Assembly (NCBI GenBank): GCA_963377175.1 | Contig: CAUJNA010003287.1 | Coordinates: forward strand, 382,019-446,018 | Origin: Effrenium voratum | Taxonomy: Eukaryota > Sar > Dinophyceae > Suessiales > Symbiodiniaceae | Reading direction: 5' to 3' | DNA length: 64,000 nt | In this document: positions 11,051-21,939 of the stretch, one piece after another | How positions within the stretch are numbered: position 1 is the first letter of the stretch | Layout: every line of letters starts with the position of its first letter | Made by a program: the position numbers and the translations under genes | The notes under the pieces: model-generated | What the model was told of the DNA's origin: nothing | Database searches by the model: none | Seen by the model: only the letters and a program-made list of their open reading frames with translations

Positions 11051-11344
11051 GGTCCTGGTGTTTGCCAACCGAAACCGTTGCCTCAATGATGGGGCCAGAG
11101 GACACTGGATCCCCCTTCTTCCTGTAGAGCCTGGCATGCGCACGGCAAGCCCATCAAGCCGCTTCGTAACCCCGGAGTAATGACCCCCTAACTCGGTTGC
11201 TTTCTGCTCCCCTGCTAAAAGTTTTTAACTTTTAGTGGTTTAATGGGGAAACCCATCAGTTGGCAAAAAGCTAAAGTCCCAACATCCAAGCAAAATGCAC
11301 CAAAGCTATAGTTGATGAGTATGACGGGGCGGGGTCCCGAATCC

Positions 11345-11470
11345 ACGCTGAAACCGTGGTTTGTTGGTATTTCCCAGGGACTCATCCTGGTTTCTGAACG
11401 GTGCGAAATGGTTTTCAATCCACCCACAATGGGCTGGGTGGGTACTGCGATCCGTCCACATCCCAGAGGA
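11345..11470. mobile_element. MITE-like copy, family GAAACCATGGTT ... GCGAAATGGATTTCG
   Basis: Contains TTTGTTGGTATTT and GTGCGAAATGGTTTTC, shared with copies at about 26,300-26,400, 30,495-30,620 and 35,799-35,938. The 35.8-kb copy shows clear inverted ends. Confidence 0.5.
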
Positions 11471-11604
11471 TCCAAAGGCTTGCCAGGCTGGCAGTGAGAA
11501 GCCATCGATGCGGAAGCGGCCGACCCCGGTCTGCTTGGATACTGTCCTCAAAGGAAGCGGAAGCCACGTGGCATGGGACATGGCCCTTTTGATATATTCT
11601 CACC

Positions 11605-12085
11605 TATGTGGCTATGGGTCAAAAATGCATACCCAAAAACGGAACCCTGGCAAATGGAACCAAGGACTAAAGTCTGCGGTCCCCTGGTGGATTGATTTTG
11701 GCCCATTCCCTTGTGTCTTGTATGTTTATATGTTTGTATGCTCGTTTGGTTGAACGCTCGCTGTATGTTTGGTTGATGGTTTGCTTGGTTAGTTGGCTGG
11801 TTGTCTTATTTTCTTCTGAAGTACTGTGAATACCCACCCAAACTCCTGCAATTAGTCGGGCACAAGTTGCAACCCCGGTCATGTAACGCATGATATGCCG
11901 GATTTTGTGGCTGGGCGTGCTCAGTTTCTCTTGACACTTCGGAAGTCCCCACGGTAGCTTCTTTTCTTGACACACATCGGGGGTACACAGAAAGTCATAT
12001 GGGCATCAGGGGACCGCAGGTTTTAGTCCTTGTTTCCATTTACCGGGATTCTATTTGGGCACCTATTTCTGACCCACAGCCATAT
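11605..12085. mobile_element. Inverted pair of the CTGTGGGTCA repeat, possible larger element
   Basis: The left arm at about 11,605-11,690 (GGCTATGGGTCAAAAATGCA ... GCGGTCCCCTGGTGG) recurs in inverted orientation at about 12,002-12,085 (ATCAGGGGACCGCAGG ... CTGACCCACAGCCATATG). The ~310-base interior has no coding sense. This is either one element with 85-base arms or two copies in opposite orientation. Confidence 0.5.
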
Positions 12086-12418
12086 GTTCAGTTTCTGTTT
12101 CATTCTTAATCTGTCCTAGAATATTAAGTTTTGGAGAAGACCCCAATGCTGTGTTGCTCCGCACCCGAAACAGGCCAACACCTTGGCCATTGAACGTAGA
12201 AGTGCGGAAGTACCTTAGATTCTCCCTCCGCTAGCGGAAGTGCCTTGTTGTTTCTCCCTGCTGAAAAAGCCGGGAGCGTGTTTTTGGGTATGATGCTTAA
12301 TTGGGGACCGTTTGGTAAACATAATTTAGGTTGGGGTTCATACTCACCAAAGACTCTTGAGGAGGTCTACTATTAAAATGGTCTTTTCAACATGTACTTG
12401 TGTGTTTATGTTTGGCTG

Positions 12419-12550
12419 AGTTAGTAAGTGGTTGGTGACCTAGGTCATAACCCACTTACAAGTCCCCCGTTCAGGAGGAGTACCTTTGTTATAAGGGGTC
12501 TTTTTACTACCCCAAGTGGCCAACCACTTAATTACTAACTTGGCAAATCG
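12419..12550. mobile_element. MITE-like copy, family TAAGTGGTT / AACCACTTA
   Basis: GTTAGTAAGTGGTTGG at the left and CCAACCACTTAATTACTAAC at the right form inverted ends around a ~100-base interior containing AAGTCCCCCGTTCAG. That internal motif is also found at about 30,738-30,750. Confidence 0.65.
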
Positions 12551-12559
12551 CTCATCCAA

Positions 12560-13480
12560 GTGCAAAGGTCCGAAAACTGGGCGAGTTGTGAGGTCCATGG
12601 TCCGGGTAACGTTGACCCAGGATTAATATACCCGTCCCATTATTAGGGGATGGTGTTCCCTCCAAAAGTGGTCTGAATCCCCACTAAAAGGGGACACCCC
12701 CCCATCAAAATCAACCAGGGGTTCTGCTTACTCCGGGGCTAACATTAACCAACTTGGCGTCGATGTTCACCCGGAAACCGAGGAACTCAGCTCCTTTTGG
12801 CCCTGAGTTGCGGGTACGGTCCAACCAAGGTACAGCGCAAGGAGCGCAAGGAAAACTGCGGTGGATGGGGCAGGAGTCCCTGGATTTCCCTTTCAAAAGT
12901 TGATCAATTGACTGGTGACCGCGGTTTCCCTTGAAACGATCGCCACATTTAGAGGTTCCAAAAAGGGAAATGGGGAATCCTGATGGTTCCGTCCGCTTCC
13001 TTACGATCAGCCCAGGAAGATGCACTGCCAGAAAGCCTGACAACCACGACCAAGCTAATCCAACAAGGGTATCTTTCGCATTTCGCAGAGTTCCGGAAGG
13101 ATACATCCAACAGCCGGCTTTACAGGGATTTGGATGCTCCAAGTCAGCTGATAAAGCTGATTTAACCCTATTCTAGGCCTTCATGGGGGCGCATGGGATT
13201 TCCAAAGGAGTCATTTTATGCAGCAACCCTTAACCTCTGCACATGGATGTTAGTTGCTTTACTGTAACTGCCCCAAGCAAGCACGGCAATGGGAGTGGAC
13301 AGCGACAATTGGAATACCATGGTTGGAGGTTGACAGGGGTTGGCAAACATAAACAAACATAACCCTAGCCTTCCTGCATGCTTGCCAACCCCTACATTAT
13401 CCTGCAGATTCGCATGGTTTTGTTCAAAGAAACTCTCACATTGTCGCAGGAATCTCCTTTAGAGTGTCCATTTGTTCGGC
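12560..13480. other. No recognisable feature
   Basis: Mixed repeat debris. Short open frames on both strands overlap each other and show no domain. A GCATG-rich short duplication around 13,340-13,400 is the only local pattern. Confidence 0.35.
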
Positions 13481-13490
13481 TTTCCGTCAT

Positions 13491-13594
13491 AGGTGTCCTT
13501 TTTGGGAAACTAGATGGCCCTGGTAGATGATTGAACCACCAGGTAAACCAGGGCCTTCTATTTGTTAAGCAAACCAACCAAAAAGGACACTTGT
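13491..13594. mobile_element. MITE with ~16-bp terminal inverted repeats, family AGGTGTCCTTTT
   Basis: AGGTGTCCTTTTTGGG at 13,491 is matched by ACCAAAAAGGACACTT ending at about 13,592, with two mismatches. The interior holds the family palindrome CCCTGGTAGATGATTGAACC...GGTAAACCAGGG. At 104 bases with no coding capacity, it is the cleanest copy of this family in the window. Confidence 0.75.
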
Positions 13595-13599
13595 GCCTT

Positions 13600-16500
13600 C
13601 CGTGCTAAGCACTGAAGCAGCGTCCGGTTGGTTACGTTGCACCTAAGGCTCCCGACAGAGTGGCTTCCATAGCCCGGACATCGATCGCAACTCGAGGGAT
13701 CGTTGGCTATCGCCTGTGTCCGTTGCCAAGCTAAGTTGCGGTAAGCCTTTGCTAACCCGTTTGCGAGTCCGTGGGTTGAACTTTGGGTGAAAAAACCCAA
13801 GTGGCTACCACTTGCTTCACCCAAGCAGTTAATTTCGGAGTCTGAAGGACCATACAAGTCTGAAGTGGCTCCCCTTTTTTCAGGCCCAGAGCGGATTCCT
13901 CATAGTGTGGACCTCCGGACTAGTCCGAGTTGTTTGCATTACCCGCTTATTGAGCGTTCCTGAGATTGTGGCCCACAGTGGCACTATTCATGAGTGGATT
14001 CGCCCCTGAAAGAGTCGAAACATGTGGTTTACCATAAATGCCCTTGCCAGTAAGGTCACCGGCTTTGGGCAAGTGAGTCTTATGTGTGAGAGAGAGCGTG
14101 TGTTTCACGATGTCTGGTCGGGACAGCTCTGTCCGTCCTTGGCTGAAGCAATCTGGATGATTGATACTCAAACCTCGAACCAAATCTCGAGTGGAGGTTC
14201 AGAGGTAGGTCACTTGAACAGGCGTCAAAGAAAATCAAAGGAGTCCCCTGGCACGGCTTCACCAGGACCTTGGAAGGGGCTCGGAACGGTTCTCGGAACC
14301 TTTCGCGGGGGTGTTCGATTCGCCAAGTTGGTTTGCGGTGACGGCAGCAAATCGGTGGGTGACAACCCACTTTTGTTCGTGCCCCGTTCAATGGGATTTA
14401 TGTTGGGTAAAAATCCGCAAGCCACTTCCTAACTTGGCGGTTGCGACCCTGCTGCCATGTCACCTGAGCCTGAGGCTGGAAAGGCCCACGGGACGAGCGC
14501 GCGAGATCGGTCTCTTTCGGCGGAAGCCGAGCACGCAAAACTGGGAGCCTCTGGGAGATAAATAAAGCTCGGGGCTCAGCAACAATCCAAGAGACCTACG
14601 GTCAAGATGTGGGGGAATCCGCTATCATAATTCGTAAGCCGTAGAGGGACGTCACTACAAAGCCTTAGGCTCACTCCAGCTGACTTCAGAACGCATCCCA
14701 ACTGGAAAAAAATCGGACACCCGCAAAATAATCTTTATGGGCTCGTATTACCTCCAAGTGGTGCAACATTTCCCCTTCGACATGGCTTCGACAAGCCTCG
14801 CAAAGGCAAGCCAGGCTTGTAGGTATTACATCAAGACCCGGAAATCATTGACATTGAAAGCCATGAAGACGGTTCCGTCCAACGGTGAAGCCACTGGAAG
14901 AGTGGCCTCGAACCAGGGCTTACTTCTTCACAGACCTCTTTGAGGGTGCCGCTTGTGCCCAACATCTTTACGTAAAGCTTAAAACATCAGCCCAAAGGAA
15001 ACTCGGACATGGACAATCCAAACGCGATGTTTTCAAACATCTCGTGCTCAAGCGAAATCTCCCAATGGCCCCAGCACCGGGCATGGTGGAAAAATACTGG
15101 CCTACCGGCTTTCTATGATACCAACATGGGCCATGCGCGGGATAGTATCAAGTCTGACAGTGGGTTCTCTTGGTATCACCGAAAGTGCCCCTGAAACCAA
15201 ATGTTCCACAACCATGAGTACAGGCCTAACACAAGATCCCCCCGGATTCGTAAATCTAGTCCATCAGGGGGCTGCTCCCAAAAGTGACACCCGAGAATAG
15301 CTTGCCGTTGACGTGATTTCGCTGTAAAGTGCGTTCCCCTGGTGACGCCCACTCCTTTTTTTGCAAATTAGGGGGACTTGTTTTTTTCAGAAGCAGATGT
15401 CCCAGGAACCAAAGAAGAGTGCAACCTCAACCCTCGTTTTCCACAACCGCGTGCCGTTGGCCCAAAGTTCGCAGTAGTGTTGATGCAGGTGGTTGGCTTT
15501 GATCAGGGAGTGCCCCAAGTTAAAGAGAAACCTTCACTTTTCAAGGAAACACCGCTTCTGGGAATACCAGGGCCACTGTTCACCGGGCAAAGCATACTGT
15601 ATATTTCCCCAAAGCTAAGGTTGTTATTAAAGGGCTATACCCCAAGTGGCTAGGCACTTACTAACTTGGCCGGGCATCCAAGTTCTCTTAACTTCGTGGG
15701 GATTTGTTTATGTTTGAGAGCCCAATTGTGCAGGCCCCGGTCGGACCCTGAAGCTTGCCAAAGCTCCGCAAAAACATTGGGCCCTCGTGCCGTGCCATCT
15801 TTCATATGGCCATGAGTTACAGAGAACACCCGCAGGGACATCATTCCCCATGTAAGATCATGTCCGAGTCCACCGAGTCCCATAGTTTGTCTCAGGATCC
15901 GGGGCCCCGGGCCTGTTGCTTGGTTTCCGTTTGGTGTCCCTGGACCAAAACGGACGAGCAACAGGTTTGTTCACGAATTTGGCTGCAGTAAAGCACTGTA
16001 GAATCTCATCGGCTCATGATTGTCTAGAAATTGTTATGAACCCCAAATTGAACACCCACAGAGGGATGTGTCGTTGTGGGACCTTCTTCCCTTTATCTTC
16101 CCTTGAAAAGAAAAACAAAAAACATACTTCCCGAAAAGAAGCACAACCTCATGTGGATTAAAATAAGCGTGTGGTTTGCCTTCAGTTTCCCTGTAAAACC
16201 AAAACGTGGCTCACCAAAACAAAACACGAAACCCCAGGCCCCGCGCCCGATCCGAAGCGACTCGGCCTCTCCGAGGTTGGGCAAATCCCCACGCTCTCCG
16301 CGGCACCACTGGCGTACCGCCTGAACCGCGAGAACTCGGCCCCGCCCCGCGCCCCAAAGATTTGAGAATATCGTGGCTCTGTCTCAAAAAATGGGGACCA
16401 AGTCCTCCAGGTGGCTTCCTTTTGCTGTCCTTCTAAACCCATCCAAAAAAGCTTCCCCTTGTTTGAGGACCCTTCTTTTCGACCTCAGCTATTGCCTCCC

Positions 16501-16830
16501 GAAAAAGAAGATGATTGATTTGGGCCAGTGAACCTACTGCAAGATCATCTCAAAAGACATCCAGTGGGGGAAAGGACTGTGGACCGCCCCCCATTATCAT
16601 GAAGAAAATTGGTTTTAGCGTGCCCCCACCCCATAATCATGGCAAACTTTTGTCGTAAAGTACACCAAAACCCGATTCCAACTACTTCGTCCCTATCTTA
16701 AGTCGCGAGACACAGCGATGCCGGACCTTGGCCGCGTCCAGGCTGTGCCCGCAGCGCTTCGCCTCGAACGATCAAATCACGCCGAATTGAGGGATCGATC
16801 GATGCGGGCAGTCCGGGCCCCTTACCCACA
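13600..16830. other. Repeat-derived non-coding region
   Basis: No credible gene. Single ends of the AAGTGG...TAACTTGG family at about 14,360-14,440 and 15,645-15,685. A GC-rich patch at about 16,240-16,360 is open on both strands, and I could not decide whether it is a decayed exon. Confidence 0.4.
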
Positions 16831-16840
16831 ACTCACAACC

Positions 16841-16949
16841 ATAGGTTTCCTTTTGGTAAAATAGATGGCCCTGGTAAATGGCATGAAACACATCTAAACC
16901 AACGGAACCTATCTGTCGTAAACCAAACTAACCTTAACAGGACACCTAT
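16841..16949. mobile_element. MITE copy, family AGGTGTCCTTTT
   Basis: ATAGGTTTCCTTTTGG at the left and AACAGGACACCTAT at the right are inverted ends 109 bases apart. The interior is related to the 13,491 copy (GATGGCCCTGGTAAATG). Confidence 0.65.
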
Positions 16950-17029
16950 GCTCGCAACATGTAGGGCGAACCAAAATTGGCACCAACACACTGAACCGAA
17001 CTGGAATCCCTCCACTCACACTGCGGATC

Positions 17030-18210
17030 TGGTTCTTGGACGACTCCTTTGAGACCAGGGCCCTGTGGTTTCTGCACGGCTCCTTTAAGGAACCAACCCC
17101 AAAAAAGGGCCCTTACCTTGGATTCCCACAGGTGACTTTTACATCTGCCTACCTTACCCCCGTGGGGAAACAAACATGGCACTCTTTTGGTTGTTGCTTT
17201 ACGCGTCTACCCCTCCAAATGAAAGGAAAACTGAGAAAAACAGCTGGAGGTCTCGGGAGAAATGAACATCCGTGTCCAAAGGCTCCACACTACTTGAATT
17301 GTATGCCCATCGAAAAAAATAGAACGGGGGTGTGGGGGGGGGGGGGGCAAACCAAAACGACTTGCTGGTACGTTCACCCTCTGGAGCCCTTGTCCCCGGA
17401 CCCCACCAGTGGCCCCACAAAAACGGGCGAAGAAAAAAACAGGGGAACAAAAAACGGTTTGGAGACCCCGGACATGTCATGTTTCTGGGGGCTCCCTTTA
17501 AACCATCCGTTTTTTCGGGTGAAGTTTCTTTTGAGGGTGTCACTTTCCTCCCTCAGGGCTTCGATCCCAGAGTGCCATGGCTCCAACAGGGCCCATGGCA
17601 CCCAGCCGAGGAGAGAAAAATGGAGCAAAAGTTGAGGTTTCCCCCAAACAAAGGGGGTTTTCCAGAAGGGCAGGGCTTGGACCATTGGACCCTCGGATTC
17701 TTGGCCCAGGATTCAGCCCCTGCCCTTTGTCGTCGTTTCTTTGGAAAAAGATCTGGGGAAATAGACCCCAGGAATCCGCCCGGTTCCTCCGAACGGCTGG
17801 GAGTCCGATTCGCAGGTCCATGGACCCAAGACGAAGCTCGCGGCGCGCAAGGGAGCCCCATCTCGTGGTTCCAATCCCGCCGGCCAGAAATGCGGGCATG
17901 TCGAAATGCCAAGGAAAGACTCCTCCAATTGGCCTGTCAAACGCAGCTTTGCGGCAGGTGCCTTTCTTCTCAGAAAGCAAGGCAGCTGCCTTGAGCAAGC
18001 CTTCACCCGTTGCAAGTTGAATCTGGACTCATTTGTCTCAGTGACAGGTACCAGCGTGTTGCTTGTGTCGAACTCATGCAGCTTAGAAGAGGTTGCCACT
18101 ACATTGCGGCGACAGGCGTCAGCCACACAGCACCCTAGTGTCGTCGACCCTTTGGAGGAAGGAACCTCCATTGGAAGGTACCTTTTGAGAGACCAAGATT
18201 CCTAGGGTCT
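17030..18210. other. Region open on both strands, coding status undecided
   Basis: Several 100-220 codon frames overlap on both strands between 17,036 and 18,205 because stop codons are scarce in this GC- and CCC/GGG-biased stretch. None shows a recognisable domain, a consistent start or splice signals. The patch 17,790-17,900 has the codon texture of an exon but is ambiguous in strand. Confidence 0.3.
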
Positions 18211-18219
18211 ACCCCGCAA

Positions 18220-19440
18220 CGAACCAATGAAAACAGCAACCAGCACGCCAATGGGTCCCAGGTGTGTTGGTTTGTTTGACGAGGGCCCACATAATAATGG
18301 GGCTGTAAAATGAGTCCGGATCCTTGTGCAATTCTTTAGGCTATTGCCAGGTGCCTTGGACCTTCGTTCCACTTCGGCCCTATCAAAGATTTTGGATCCA
18401 CCGTTGCCCCAGTCGCCCCACTTATGACCATGGGTTGACCTAAAACAACTTGCTGATCATGGCTCTTTGTGGGGAAGAAGAGAGAGGAACCGAGGGACCT
18501 ACTCATTCAAAAGGCTTCTCTGTTCCATGTTCAGCCTACCCCAGAAAATACAACATTGTTTTTTGAGGAGACGGGTTCAACATCGCTTTTCCCCCCCACG
18601 CCTACCCCACTCCCTCCACCCGCCCTTCTGCTGCCTCCTCCTGAGTGGGGGGGCTGCCCACATCCACCAGGCCAAGGCCCTTGGGGGGGTCGAGAAAGAA
18701 CTCCAAGTAGATGCCTCCAACGCCCAAGTCTGCTTTGGAGCGAGCCGGTTTGGACCATTGGACGTTGGGGATTGCCCCGGTACCTTCCCATCTAGCTTCA
18801 AAAGGAACTGGGGTTCAACACCCCCCCAAAAAAAAAAACACATCAATGCAAACTACTCCTGTATGTGGTTTTAAACAGTCAACAACAGGAAACACACCAC
18901 CCAACCTCCATTTGCGAATACGTCCCCTCAAACAAATCATGTCCGGCAGTGATAGATTCCCTTTAAAGATATTCGTAAGCACATGGACGCCGATAGATGC
19001 CGGCGTCAAAGTCTGTATCATCCCTCCAACTAATTGGTGGCTTGGCTTGAGGGTTACTTGGTAGGGTGGAAACAAACAATCACCCAACTTGTGGGGTTTT
19101 TAGGGGGTTCCCATCCGTACTGTTCTGAGACCCCTGCAGTTGCCCGCTCTAAGGAACCCAGTTTCTCTCCAGTTCGGCAAAGGGTTTCAAACAAACTTGG
19201 GGACTCCTCCATAGATGGCGTAACTGAACCCTACACAACCACACAGACCCCGCCCCGGCCCCCTGACAAAACCGGTCCATGGCTCTTCCTTCGGCCACAA
19301 CAACTAGTGGTGTAAACATCTTTAAACCACTAGTTATGATATGATTCTTCCCTTGTAAAGTGGTTAAAACCAATGGTTTAAACCATTGTAAAACCCTTGT
19401 AAAACCAGTGGTTAAACCCTTGTAAAGGTGGTGGTTAGAC
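18220..19440. other. Repeat-derived non-coding region with a short hairpin
   Basis: A degenerate end of the CTCCATTTGC family is at 18,905-18,975. At 19,309-19,345, AACTAGTGGT and ACCACTAGTT form a hairpin, followed by a run of TTGTAAA(G/A)CC...GGTTAAAC short repeats to about 19,440. Confidence 0.45.
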
Positions 19441-19454
19441 CATATTTTGCCCCC

Positions 19455-19616
19455 ACCCACCCCGAAACGCCACGCCACGCCACGAAACGCCTCTCGAAAC
19501 GCGCTCCTCGCGCCTGCGTGGCGCAGGGCGAAGATGGCCTCGCAGAGGGCCTCGTCGTGGTGGAGGAACTCGCTGCCGTAGACCTCTCCGAGTCGTCCGA
19601 AAAAGGCGCCGAGTCG
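19455..19616 (-). CDS. Exon-like coding island, unknown protein
   Basis: A GC-rich island in AT-richer repeat DNA. Read on the minus strand from 19,616, directly after a TGA at 19,617-19,619, it gives an uninterrupted amphipathic protein-like segment including FFGRLGEVYGSEFLHHDEA and then LCEAIFALRHAGA. Composition and codon use differ sharply from the flanks. No clear AG acceptor precedes it and no start codon is visible, so it is either a single internal exon or a captured, decayed exon. I do not recognise the family. The other two minus-strand frames here are open by chance and give low-complexity Ser/Arg. Confidence 0.4.
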
Positions 19617-19648
19617 TCAGTCGTAACGTCCATGCGCCGAGTGTGGGC

Positions 19649-20046
19649 GTAACCAGGGCTTGGTTGACGTTGGAAGGGGTCAGTGGTCGTATCCAGAAAT
19701 TCAAATCCCCAAAGCAGGCCAAACCACCTGGAGGTCACGTGCTCTCGTTTCTGGTCGCATCCGTAACCAGGGCTTGGTTGACGTTGCAAGGGGAGCAAAA
19801 GTTGTTTCCTTTTTAGCAGTTCAGTGGTTGGATTTCCCGGGGATTTCAACCACTAAACCACAATAAGCAAAAATGTAAAATGCTTCCCAACAACCACGAG
19901 GGGTCAAATCCATTGGTGAGGGGGGCGCTCTTGAATTGTTGCTCCATGCTACGGCCACCTCGGCCTTGGAGCTTGGAAATGGGAGAAAATGGGTCCAAAT
20001 CCCCAAACCAGGCCAAACCACCAGGAGGCAACGTGCTTCGTCTTTT
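19649..20046. repeat. Direct repeats around a shared motif
   Basis: GTAACCAGGGCTTGGTTGAC occurs at 19,649 and again at about 19,762, 113 bases apart. The intervening CAAATCCCCAAAGCAGGCC... block recurs at about 19,997-20,045 (CAAATCCCCAAACCAGGCC). This is consistent with a duplicated or composite element. Confidence 0.7.
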
Positions 20047-20049
20047 CTG

Positions 20050-21540
20050 GGCTGCCCTCAGATCCCCTAGAAGTGACACACTTGTGGGTTAAATGGAACT
20101 CCCACTCAATCAACTGAAAGCTAAAAGCCCAAGGGGATGGCTGGGAACCACCAAGGCTCGGATACACGCTTGTAAAATCCCCGTTCCGCAGGATTTACGA
20201 GGCTGACTGGACTTGGGGGAAATATAAGTGGGTGACAACCTTGGTTACTAACCACTACCAACACCCAGGTAGTTTGATGGCGGGCGTTGGGCCGGGTGAC
20301 GTTTGGGTGCTGACAGAGAACATGGTTCGGGGGTTAGAGATACCATCTTAGCTTAGCTGAACGTATTCTTTCAATCTAACTTTCCATTTGCAATACGTCC
20401 CCGAAAAACATACAAGAACTTCCAGTAGTGACAGACTCCCTCTAAAATCAAGAGGGGAACTTCCCGAGCACACGGAAGCTATACTCACCCCGGGCCAAAC
20501 AAAGCCCAAGCTTTTTCTGTTTGTCACTAGAGCGGCTAAAGCTCCAGGAACTCAGGGAAGGAGTTGCTCCAATGTGGGGAACACAAGGGCCACAAAAAAA
20601 ACCGCTACCATCTGGAAGGGCTAAGAACAAAAACAGCCAACATGACTTCAAGTGAACACTAGAGGACCTCTCAACCAACAATATTGGGCCCGGTTTCCCT
20701 TTAAACCAGCAGGGCACGAAGCAATGGGTTTTGCCCCATTGGCATCCACCAGGTCTGGGGGATGAATTCCTCCCGGCCCGAAAGGGAAGCTACCAGCTCG
20801 GTAAGAAAAAGAGTTTCAGAGCGTGTGTTGGGATGAATTGGATTCCGGTTTGCCAGCGGGGCATCTGTGTGTGGTGGTTTTGCGTGCCGCGTCAGGGATC
20901 GTGCCCGCTTCATGCCAGAGTGACAATCAACCCGCGATCTTGGAGCAGGAGCTGCTTCAGAGTACAGTCCAAACATGAAAGAAGTCCGGTCCACGTTATT
21001 CTTCACCTGTGGTCTTGCCGGGTAATTTTGATGAGCCTTCGGTCCTCCACAAACTAGGGATTGACCAACAGTACCATTGTCAGTTCCTCCAAACACACAT
21101 GTGATGGTGACAAGCGTGCCCTATGCTAAATGCTTTTTACTCATGGCCATACTTGATCATTGCTAGCGTCACAATGATTCACAGCTGGCAAAGGGCGGCA
21201 TGCTTAAGAGGCACCCTTGTGACCAACCGCCAAATTGTAGTAAAATTGCTCATTAAAGATTGGCGGTTGCGTGTATCTGGGCAGGTCACCATAGCTTCCA
21301 ACTGAGGTAATGGGTCACCCGGGTGAGCTCATTTACCCCCCAAATCAGCTGATCAATTACAGATTGCCCGGCTGGATTGGTTGTTTGGCAAGCAGAAATG
21401 TCTCGCAAGACATGACCACGTCCCTGGTCGAGCTAAACACACCGAGAACAGGCCCAATGCCACTTGCAGGGGAACAAGATCAAACAAACACCACGGAATG
21501 TGAGCCTGGGCAGGCTTTGCCCCAGCCGAACACCGTTTTT
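20050..21540. other. No recognisable gene
   Basis: Repeat debris, including a degenerate CCATTTGC...CCAGTAGTGACAGACTCCC block at about 20,385-20,450. Open frames are short and overlapping. Confidence 0.35.
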
Positions 21541-21545
21541 GGCCA

Positions 21546-21668
21546 CAGGTGTCCTTTTTTTCGGGGAAATCGATGAGTTTTTTCTGGTAGATGATTAAAC
21601 CACCAGGTACACCAGGACTCGAAAACCCCTCGGGATTGTTTTTCGACCAAAAACCAAAAAGGACTCCA
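21546..21668. mobile_element. MITE copy, family AGGTGTCCTTTT
   Basis: ACAGGTGTCCTTTTTTTCGG at the left, CTGGTAGATGATTAAACC in the core, and CCAAAAACCAAAAAGGACTCC at the right. Inverted ends and core match the 13,491 copy. Confidence 0.6.
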
Positions 21669-21804
21669 ATGGCTTTTGAAGGGACCACCGCTCCAAAAGA
21701 AAGAGACAGGGGTAAAGAAAGGGCAGCAGTGGGATGGGACGGTCAGCGCTTCGGGCGGGACCTTGAAATGCCAACAGGGGCTGTTCAGAGTCTGTCTCAC
21801 AGCA

Positions 21805-21932
21805 CCCCACCAACCACCCCACCAACCACACCACACCAACCACCCCACACCAACCACCCCACACCAACCACCCCACACCACCAACCACCCCACCCCACCA
21901 ACCACCCCACCCCACCAACCACCCCCACCAAC
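21805..21932. repeat. CCACCCCACACCAA tandem repeat
   Basis: About 125 bases of imperfect tandem (CCACCCCACACCAA)n with a near-total strand bias (C/A on plus). The Trp-Gly-rich and Pro-Thr-rich open frames over it are artefacts. Confidence 0.9.
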
Positions 21933-21939
21933 CTGTTTC

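Noticed and set aside
17036..18205. A real gene of about 200 codons
   Set aside because: Open on both strands, no domain, no splice or start signals; kept only as undecided.
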